Source of the DNA: Pseudorhodoferax sp. Leaf274 | GTDB lineage: Bacteria; Pseudomonadota; Gammaproteobacteria; Burkholderiales; Burkholderiaceae_C | Length of the DNA: 64,000 bases | Reading direction: 5' to 3' | Assembly: GCF_001422445.1 (NCBI RefSeq) | Contig: NZ_LMNA01000028.1 | Span: forward strand, 52,274-116,273 | In this document: piece after piece, positions 57,309-64,000 of the stretch | How the letters are laid out: each line of letters opens with the position of its first letter | How positions within the stretch are numbered: the first letter of the stretch is position 1 | Position numbers and translations under genes: made by a program | The notes under the pieces: generated by a model | Seen by the model: only the letters and a program-made list of their open reading frames with translations | Databases searched by the model: none | Told to the model about the DNA's origin: nothing

Positions 57309-58580
57309 ATGGCACTCATCGTTCATAAATACGGCGGCACGTCGATGGGCTCGACCGAGCGCATCCGCAACGTCGCCAAGCGCGTGGCCAAGTGGGCCCG
57401 CGCCGGTCACCAGATGGTGGTGGTTCCCAGCGCCATGAGCGGGGAAACCAACCGGCTGCTGGGCCTGGCCAAGGAGTTGGCACCGGCCAGGCCTGCCGAT
57501 GCCTACCACCGCGAACTCGACATGCTGGCCGCGACCGGAGAGCAGGCCTCTTCCGCGCTGCTGGCCATCGCGCTGCAATCCGAGGGCGTGCAGTCGGTCA
57601 GCTATGCCGGCTGGCAGGTGCCGATCCGCACCAACAGCGCCTACACCAAGGCCCGCATCGAATCCATCGAGGACGACCGCGTGCGCGCCGACCTGAAGGC
57701 CGGCAAGGTCGTCATCGTCACCGGCTTCCAGGGCGTGGACGAGCGCGACAACATCACCACGCTGGGCCGCGGCGGCAGCGACACCTCGGCCGTGGCCGTG
57801 GCCGCCGCACTGAAGGCGCAGGAGTGCCTGATCTACACCGACGTCGATGGCGTCTACACCACCGACCCGCGCGTCGTGCCCGAGGCACGCCGGCTGCAGA
57901 CCGTCAGCTTCGAGGAGATGCTGGAGATGGCCTCCATGGGCTCCAAGGTGCTGCAGATCCGCTCCGTGGAATTCGCCGGCAAGTACAAGGTGCCGCTGCG
58001 CGTGCTGTCCAGCTTCACGCCCTGGGACATCGACCTGGACGAGGAAGCCAAGTCGGGCACGCTGATCACTTTCGAGGAAGACGAGCAAATGGAACAAGCC
58101 ATCGTGTCGGGCATCGCGTTCAACCGCGACGAAGCCAAGATCTCCATCCTGGGCGTGCCGGACAAGCCCGGCATCGCCTACCAGATCCTGGGCGCCGTGG
58201 CCGACGCCAACATCGAGGTCGACGTCATCATCCAGAACGTCAGCAAGGACGGCAAGACCGACTTCAGCTTCACCGTCCACCGCAACGACTACGCGAAGAC
58301 GATCGACCTGCTGAAGGAAAAGGTCCTGCCCGGCCTGGGCGTGCAGGAGGTCGTGGGCGACGCCAAGATCTGCAAGGTCAGCATCGTCGGCATCGGCATG
58401 CGCAGCCATGTGGGCGTGGCCAGCAAGATGTTCCGCTGCCTGTCGGAAGAGGGCATCAACATCCAGATGATCTCCACCAGCGAGATCAAGACCTCGGTCG
58501 TGCTCGACGAGAAGTACATGGAACTCGCGGTGCGCGCGTTGCACCGGGTTTTCGATCTGGATCAGCCCGCCGCGGCCTGA
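57309..58580 (+). CDS. lysC: Aspartate kinase
   Basis: A 423-residue monofunctional aspartokinase. KYGGTSMGSTERI lies at the N-terminus, TLGRGGSDTSAVAVAAALKA near 157-176 and YTDVDGVYTTDPR next. Two ACT domains in the C-terminal third (AKISILGVPDKPGIAYQIL, then KVSIVGIGMRSHVGVASKMF) mediate feedback inhibition by lysine or threonine. It opens the aspartate-family pathway. It stands 38 bases before a tRNA-Ser gene. Confidence 0.97.
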   Translation: MALIVHKYGGTSMGSTERIRNVAKRVAKWARAGHQMVVVPSAMSGETNRLLGLAKELAPARPADAYHRELDMLAATGEQASSALLAIALQSEGVQSVSYAGWQVPIRTNSAYTKARIESIEDDRVRADLKAGKVVIVTGFQGVDERDNITTLGRGGSDTSAVAVAAALKAQECLIYTDVDGVYTTDPRVVPEARRLQTVSFEEMLEMASMGSKVLQIRSVEFAGKYKVPLRVLSSFTPWDIDLDEEAKSGTLITFEEDEQMEQAIVSGIAFNRDEAKISILGVPDKPGIAYQILGAVADANIEVDVIIQNVSKDGKTDFSFTVHRNDYAKTIDLLKEKVLPGLGVQEVVGDAKICKVSIVGIGMRSHVGVASKMFRCLSEEGINIQMISTSEIKTSVVLDEKYMELAVRALHRVFDLDQPAAA

Positions 58581-58618
58581 TTCGGCTTGAATCCGTGCCA
58601 TAATGCGCGGGTTTTCCA

Positions 58619-58711
58619 GGAAACGTGACCGAGTGGCCGAAGGTGCTCCCCTGCTAAGGGAGTATGGGGTGTAGAGCCTCATCGAGGGTTCGAATCCCTC
58701 CGTTTCCGCCA
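58619..58711 (+). tRNA. tRNA-Ser (GCU anticodon)
   Basis: A 93-nt gene with a complete 7-bp acceptor stem (GGAAACG / CGTTTCC). The anticodon arm is CTCCC-CTGCTAA-GGGAG (anticodon GCT), followed by the long variable arm typical of serine tRNAs and the T arm GAGGGTTCGAATCCCTC. The CCA end is encoded. A possible -10 element CATAAT lies at 58599-58604. Confidence 0.96.
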
Positions 58712-58725
58712 AACAACAAGCAAAG

Positions 58726-58747
58726 ACGGGCCTTCGGGCCCGTTTTT
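58726..58747 (+). terminator. Rho-independent terminator after tRNA-Ser
   Basis: An ACGGGCC / GGCCCGT stem with a TTCG-type loop is followed by five T at 58743-58747. It lies 15 bases after the tRNA end. Confidence 0.93.
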
Positions 58748-59009
58748 CGTTGGCGCTGCAGCCGACGCGATCCATCTGTTGCGTCGAGAAGAAGTACAGC
58801 CTGTACATCTGCGAACGTCATGCGGCGCTGCCCCTGACCCATGCGCCGTCAGGCGACCGGCGCACTGCCATGGCGGCTTATGCGCTCACCATCGCGGCAT
58901 CGCAACGTGAAGAATCGAGTGATGGAAGTCGCTACGTCGTCGTAGCGCTTGTCTGCTGACAGGCGGCTCGTTGGCCTGCTGCGCCGTGCTGCGGCAACAC
59001 GGCATGGAG
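58748..59009. other. Gap between two tRNA genes, no gene seen
   Basis: This 262-base stretch has lower GC than its surroundings. A 69-codon open frame on the plus strand (58750-58959) has no plausible ribosome site or family resemblance. I see no convincing coding, RNA or mobile feature. Confidence 0.5.
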
Positions 59010-59083
59010 TGGAGCGGGTGAAGGGAATCGAACCCTCGTATGAAGCTTGGGAAGCTGCCGTTCTACCATTGAACTACACCCGC
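59010..59083 (-). tRNA. tRNA-Gly (CCC anticodon)
   Basis: A 74-nt gene with acceptor stem GCGGGTG / CACCCGC, D arm TAGTTCAATGGTAGAAC, T arm GAGGGTTCGATTCCCTT and encoded CCA. The anticodon loop TTCCCAA gives anticodon CCC. The anticodon stem is GCAGC / GCTTC, with one C-U mismatch at pair 28-42, where relatives as I remember them have GCTGC. Confidence 0.93.
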
Positions 59084-59164
59084 GCGGCGCGCATTCTACT
59101 GTGGAGAACATGTCGATCCCGCCGCGTTGGAGCGGGAAAACCTGCTCTCGACCGACGGCGTGCA

Positions 59165-59473
59165 TCAGCCGACGTGCCGCAGCCCTGCCGTGGCCAGCAC
59201 GCCCAGCAGCACGCTGCCGAACTGGCCCGCCCGCAGGGACCAGGCCACGGCCACCGTCGCCAGTCCGCCCAGCACGGTCGGGTCCAGCCCGCGGCCGGAC
59301 GCGCCCACCACCGAACTGGCCAGCATGCCGGCCAGCAGCGCGGCCGGCAGTGCATCGACGAAGGCCGCCACGCGCGGCGGGAAGCGGCGCCCGTGCAGCA
59401 GCACCGGGCCGATGGCCTTGATCGCATAGTTGATCGCCGCGAACGCCAGCACGGTCCACAGCATCGTGCTCAC
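59165..59473 (-). CDS. azlD: Branched-chain amino-acid exporter small subunit (AzlD)
   Basis: A 102-residue membrane protein with four spans and the AzlD pattern FAAINYAIKAIGPVLLHGRR, then VDALPAALLAGMLASSVVG. It pairs with AzlC to export branched-chain amino acids. The GTG at 59473 overlaps the azlC stop (GTGA); an in-frame ATG at 59464 is the alternative. Confidence 0.9.
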   Translation of the reverse strand: MSTMLWTVLAFAAINYAIKAIGPVLLHGRRFPPRVAAFVDALPAALLAGMLASSVVGASGRGLDPTVLGGLATVAVAWSLRAGQFGSVLLGVLATAGLRHVG

Positions 59474-60153
59474 GGCGCCGCCCCGCCGCGCAGCAGCATG
59501 GGCAGGGCGGCGGCGCTGGCGGCCATCAGCGCCACGCCGGGCGGCACGAGCCAGCACATGCCCGCCGTGATGAGCACGGCCAGCGCGACGGTGCCGCGCC
59601 GCCGCGGTTCGCTGCGCAGGATGTCGAGCACGAACACCAGGAAGAAGCCCGGGAAGACGAGGTCCAGGCCGATCGCGCGCGCCAATGCGGGCGCGGGCGC
59701 GAGATACGCGCCCAGGGCGGTGCCGACGACCCAGGCGGGCCACTGTGCCAGCGTGGCCCCCAGCATCTTGGTGCGGTCCACGCTGCCATCGGGCCGGCGC
59801 GCGGCAGCCCAGGATGCATCGACCACGGCCTGCGCTTCGAGCGAGCGGCGCCACGGCCCGCCCTTGAATTCGGACGTCAGCGCCATCGGGATGAAGCGCA
59901 GGTTGATCAGCGTCGCCGCCCCCAGCGCGGCCGACATGCCGCCACCGGCGAAGGCCATGACCAGCGCGAACTGCGCGCCGCCCGCGAACACGATGGCCGA
60001 CATGAGCGTGGCCAGCCAGGCCGGCCAGCCCTGGGCGACCGCGGCCGCACCGAAGCCGACGGCCAGCGCGAATGCGCCCACGCCGAAACCCGCGCCCACG
60101 GCCAAGCCCGCGCGCCAGCCGCCGCCGGGTGCCGCGGTCCGCTCTGCCTCCAT
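59470..60153 (-). CDS. azlC: Branched-chain amino-acid exporter large subunit (AzlC)
   Basis: A 227-residue membrane protein of the AzlC family. The signature AIVFAGGAQFALVMAFAGGG, then NLRFIPMALTSEF, is clear, and about six spans are predicted. It is divergent from the acyl-CoA synthetase gene with a 106-bp gap and overlaps azlD by 4 bp. Confidence 0.93.
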   Translation of the reverse strand: MEAERTAAPGGGWRAGLAVGAGFGVGAFALAVGFGAAAVAQGWPAWLATLMSAIVFAGGAQFALVMAFAGGGMSAALGAATLINLRFIPMALTSEFKGGPWRRSLEAQAVVDASWAAARRPDGSVDRTKMLGATLAQWPAWVVGTALGAYLAPAPALARAIGLDLVFPGFFLVFVLDILRSEPRRRGTVALAVLITAGMCWLVPPGVALMAASAAALPMLLRGGAAP

Positions 60154-60259
60154 GCTGTCTCCCCAAAGCCAGGAGCCGAGAATCTAGCAGGCCAAGCACA
60201 GGCGACATGCGGCTAGGCCTGCGGCCCGCAGAATGCGGAGCGATTTCCACGGAGACTCC

Positions 60260-61828
60260 ATGCACGTTCCACCCGAGGCCCTGCGCGGCGGCACCGTCGC
60301 CGACCTCATCGTCGCCGCCATCGCCAAATACCCCGAGCGGCCGGCCTTCGCCAACGACGAGGCCACGGTCCGCTACGCCGAACTGGGCCAGGCCATCAGC
60401 CGCATCGCCCAGCACTTCGACCGGCTGGGCCTCAAGCCCGGCGACACCGTGGCCCAACTGGCCGTGAACCGCTGGGAAGTGTTCGCGGTGGTCGCTGCCG
60501 TCTACCTGCGCGGCCTGCGCTCGGTCACGCTGCACGCGCTGGGCAGCGAGGCCGACCATGCCTACATCCTGGGCCACAGCGGCGCCCGCACGGTCATCGT
60601 CGACAGCCACCACCAGGCGCGCGGCCACGCGCTGCGCGCGCAGTGCGGCCAGGTGCAGACCTGGCTGTCCCTGGGCGCCATCGACGGCTTCGGCGACCTG
60701 CTGCAGGCGGTGCAGGACCTTGCGCCGCAGCCGCTGGTGGCGCACGGCGACGCCGAGACCGTCGTGCGCCTGGCCTACACCGGCGGCACCACCGGCCGCC
60801 CCAAGGGCGTGATGCTGACCAACCGCGCCCTGGCCACCAACGCGGTGCTGGACCTGGCCGTCAAGGACTGGCCGCAGGAAGTGCGCTACGTGTGCCCGGC
60901 GCCCATCTCGCACGGCGGCGGCTCGCTGGTGGTGCCCACGCTGGTGCGCGGCGGCTGCGTGACGCTGCTGCGCGGCTTTGCGGCCGGCAGCTTTGTCGAT
61001 GCCGTGGCGAAGTACCGCTGCAACCTCTCCTGGCTGGTGCCGACCATGCTCTATGCGCTGCTGGACAGCCCGCGCGTGCGCGAGGTCGACTGGGGCGCAT
61101 TCCATACGCTGATCTACAGCGCAGCGCCGGCCTCGCCGGCCCGCATCCGCCAGGCGCTGGACATCTGCGGACCGGTGCTGGTGCAGAGCTATGGCCAGAC
61201 CGAATCGCCCAACGACATCCTGATCCTGGACCGGCAAGACCATGCGCGGCTGACCGACGCGCAGCTCACGGCCGCCGGGCGGCCGTATCCCCTCATGCAG
61301 CTGGCGCTGCTCGATGCACAGGGCGCACCCGTGGCCGACGGCGAGCGCGGCGAGATCTGCGTGCGCGGCCCGCTCGTGATGTCGGGCTACCTGGACAACC
61401 CGGCCGAGACCGCTGCCGCGCTGGCTGGCGGCTGGCTGCACACGGGCGACGTGGCCTACCGGGGCGCCGACGGCCTGTACTACATCGTCGACCGCATGAA
61501 GGACCTGATCATCTCGGGCGGCTTCAACGTCTATCCCAAGGAGATCGAGGATGCGCTGTGCGCCGAGCCCGGCGTGGCGGCCGCCGCCGTGATCGGCATT
61601 CCCGACGAGAAATGGGGCGAGCTGGTGCTGGCCTATGTGCAGCCCAAGCCGGGCGCTGCGCCATCGGCAGACGCCCTGGTGGCGGCCGTGCGCGCCGCCA
61701 AGGGCGCGGTGGCCGCGCCCAAGCGCGTGGAGTTCATCGACGCGCTGCCGCAGACCGCCCTGGGCAAGATCGACAAGAAGGCGCTGCGCGCGCGCCACTG
61801 GGCCGCCGGCGCCCGCTCCGTGCATTAA
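60260..61828 (+). CDS. AMP-dependent acyl-CoA synthetase
   Basis: A 522-residue ANL-superfamily ligase. The AMP-binding motif is YTGGTTGRPKGVML near 173-186, then YGQTE near 312 and YYIVDRMKDLIISGGFNVYP near 412. The A10 lysine is in TALGKIDKKALR near the C-terminus. It activates a fatty or aromatic acid to the CoA thioester. HALGSEADHAYILGHSGART in the N-terminal part is like fatty-acyl ligases of the FadD3/FadD13 group. The exact acid is unknown. It is convergent with the thiolase gene (28-base gap). Confidence 0.92.
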   Translation: MHVPPEALRGGTVADLIVAAIAKYPERPAFANDEATVRYAELGQAISRIAQHFDRLGLKPGDTVAQLAVNRWEVFAVVAAVYLRGLRSVTLHALGSEADHAYILGHSGARTVIVDSHHQARGHALRAQCGQVQTWLSLGAIDGFGDLLQAVQDLAPQPLVAHGDAETVVRLAYTGGTTGRPKGVMLTNRALATNAVLDLAVKDWPQEVRYVCPAPISHGGGSLVVPTLVRGGCVTLLRGFAAGSFVDAVAKYRCNLSWLVPTMLYALLDSPRVREVDWGAFHTLIYSAAPASPARIRQALDICGPVLVQSYGQTESPNDILILDRQDHARLTDAQLTAAGRPYPLMQLALLDAQGAPVADGERGEICVRGPLVMSGYLDNPAETAAALAGGWLHTGDVAYRGADGLYYIVDRMKDLIISGGFNVYPKEIEDALCAEPGVAAAAVIGIPDEKWGELVLAYVQPKPGAAPSADALVAAVRAAKGAVAAPKRVEFIDALPQTALGKIDKKALRARHWAAGARSVH

Positions 61829-61856
61829 GGCGCTGCGGACAGCCCCTCACGACCGG

Positions 61857-63041
<1,185 letters not shown>

Positions 63042-63131
63042 GTTGTTGCTCCTGCTGGTAAGAAAAATCGGCCGGCGATCTTCCCACGATGGCGCCGGGC
63101 CCGGTGTCACCAAGCTGCCAAAGGTGGCAAT

Positions 63132-63572
63132 TCAGTGCGCGCCGTGCACATGCCGCGGCCATGCCTGCACGGTCGGCGCAGGCTCCTCGGCCAGGCTCCT
63201 GAGGATGCCGCAGTCTCCGGTGGCCTGGGCTTCGTGGCACTGGCTGCGCAAGGCCTGCAGCTGGCGTTCGAGCGCGCGCAGCTCGCGGATGCGCAGCGCC
63301 ACATGGCCGATGTGGGCGTCCAGCAGCGCATTGACGCCGCCGCAATCGCCGCCCGGCGCGTCCTGGAACTGCAGCAGCGTGCGGATCTCGTCCAGCGCCA
63401 TGTCCAGCGCGCGGCAATGCCGGATGAAGGACAGGCGCTGCACATGGGCCTGCGCATAGTCGCGGTAGTTGCCCTCGGTGCGCGGCGCGGCCGGCAACAG
63501 GCCGGCGCGTTCGTAGTAGCGGATGGTTTCGACCGACGTGTCGGTGGCGGTGGCGAGTTGTCCGATCTTCAT
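63132..63572 (-). CDS. MerR-family heavy-metal regulator (PbrR/CadR-like)
   Basis: A 146-residue MerR regulator with an N-terminal winged helix (MKIGQLATATDTSVETIRYY). The metal-site cysteines are Cys77 (GGDCGGVN), Cys112 and Cys121. As I recall the families, the 9-residue gap between the last two matches the lead regulator PbrR better than the Pseudomonas CadR. It would activate the divergent P-type ATPase gene by twisting the promoter at 63578-63608. The ATG at 63572 starts the conserved domain; a longer upstream frame is not needed. Confidence 0.92.
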   Translation of the reverse strand: MKIGQLATATDTSVETIRYYERAGLLPAAPRTEGNYRDYAQAHVQRLSFIRHCRALDMALDEIRTLLQFQDAPGGDCGGVNALLDAHIGHVALRIRELRALERQLQALRSQCHEAQATGDCGILRSLAEEPAPTVQAWPRHVHGAH

Positions 63573-63577
63573 GGCGC

Positions 63578-63608
63578 TTGACTCTACAGCGGCTTCAGGG
63601 TTTCCAAT
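63578..63608 (+). promoter_or_regulatory. MerR-type promoter with 19-bp spacer
   Basis: The -35 box TTGACT (63578-63583) and a -10 box TCCAAT (63603-63608) are separated by 19 bp, the long spacer typical of MerR-activated promoters. The spacer holds an imperfect dyad (CTCTACAGC / GCTTCAGGG), the presumed regulator site. Confidence 0.7.
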
Positions 63609-63633
63609 GCCTGCAACCGAGGAAAGACACCGC

Positions 63634-64000
63634 ATGAAGCATTGCTGTTCCGAACCCGCGCCACGCGCGCAGGCCGCACACACGGGCCACGCCCACACGC
63701 CTGGCCAAGCGCACGGCCACGAAGGCCACGACCACCACGATCCTCACGACGAGGACGGCGGCCATCTGCACGACCATGACCACGGTGCGGGCCCGGGCGT
63801 GGGCCGCCTGGCCGCGGCGCTGGGGTTCGCCATCGCGGCCGAGCTGCTGCATTTCATGGCCGGCGATGCGCTCTGGTCCAAGGCGCTGGGTCTGGCCGTG
63901 GCTGCCGTGGCCATCGGCCTGTCGGGCGTGGAGACCTACACGCAGGGCTTTGCCGCGCTGCGTCGCGGCCGTCTGAACATCAACGCGCTCATGAGCGTGG
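63634..64000 (+). CDS. Heavy-metal P-type ATPase (Cd/Zn/Pb), N-terminal part
   Basis: Partial gene, open at the window end (122 codons seen). The start MKHCCSEPAP carries a Cys-Cys pair. A His-rich stretch follows (about residues 16-52, with GHDHHDPHDEDGGHLHDHDH), then two membrane spans and GRLNINALMSV, which is conserved in P1B-ATPases such as CadA, ZntA and PbrA. It would pump divalent soft metals out of the cell. The ATG at 63634 has GAGGAAAG upstream; an ATG at 63607 lies inside the -10 box and is unlikely. Confidence 0.88.
   Translation, partial: MKHCCSEPAPRAQAAHTGHAHTPGQAHGHEGHDHHDPHDEDGGHLHDHDHGAGPGVGRLAAALGFAIAAELLHFMAGDALWSKALGLAVAAVAIGLSGVETYTQGFAALRRGRLNINALMSV

Noticed and set aside
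58587-58604. TTGAAT and CATAAT as a full promoter for tRNA-Ser
   Set aside because: The boxes are only 6 bases apart, so only the CATAAT box can be kept as a candidate -10.
58750-58959. A 69-codon plus-strand ORF between the two tRNA genes
   Set aside because: There is no ribosome site, no family resemblance and it starts in a terminator tail.

Overview
The window looks like chromosome of a high-GC (about 70 %) betaproteobacterium of the order Burkholderiales, most likely Comamonadaceae or a near relative. The signs are three Bug-type (tripartite tricarboxylate) periplasmic receptors, IclR- and LysR-linked acyl-CoA degradation genes, ETF-quinone oxidoreductase, a scoAB pair and very dense gene packing with many ATGA/GTGA stop-start overlaps. 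I recognise no phage, plasmid, IS element or CRISPR array. No stretch over 300 bases lacks a gene or RNA element.

Layout. 1-5.3 kb: a trypsin-like protein without its nucleophile Ser, then an iron-uptake unit (FecI-type sigma factor, FecR-type anti-sigma factor, TonB receptor with signalling domain). 5.3-11.5 kb: alpha/beta hydrolase, SDR, a Bug receptor, an MHYT-GGDEF-EAL protein, the stump of an Lrp regulator and an RhtA-like exporter. 11.5-20.4 kb: a lower-GC membrane protein beside an enoyl-CoA hydratase remnant, then an IclR / CoA-transferase / two-ACAD operon divergent from two tandem Bug receptors and a LysR gene, then a TauE/SafE permease. 20.4-22.8 kb: divergent selU and selD for selenouridine tRNA. 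22.8-32.3 kb: a compact cluster with a divergent PTPS-like protein, a RibD-type reductase, a GT4 glycosyltransferase, two methyltransferases, an MDR dehydrogenase, a CDP-alcohol phosphotransferase, YceI, an LtaS/sulfatase-like membrane enzyme and DUF502. Its chemistry is unassigned and it is my main candidate for an undescribed pathway. 32.4-38 kb: MgtC-family protein, MFS carrier, RluA-type pseudouridine synthase, hybrid histidine kinase.

38-42.7 kb: glycine cleavage operon gcvTHP behind a tandem glycine riboswitch. 42.7-45.6 kb: a TRAP transporter (P, Q, M). 45.7-49.4 kb: ETF-QO, SDR, hotdog thioesterase and an AhpD-like protein. 49.5-54.2 kb: ethanolamine use (eutBC, permease, AraC-type regulator). 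54.2-56.3 kb: PAS-LuxR regulator divergent from scoAB. 56.3-59.1 kb: tilS, lysC, tRNA-Ser and tRNA-Gly. 59.2-63 kb: azlCD, acyl-CoA synthetase, thiolase. 63.1 kb to the end: a PbrR/CadR-like regulator divergent from a heavy-metal P-type ATPase cut by the window edge.

A feature that runs through the window is a family of GC-rich segments inserted exactly at stop-start overlaps. They lie between the FecI- and FecR-type genes, between SDR and hydrolase, between GT4 and methyltransferase, and between TRAP Q and M. Each can be read as a tiny ORF that begins on the upstream stop codon. Three of the four end on the downstream start codon, so translational coupling could be kept; in the fourth the frame runs on into the hydrolase.
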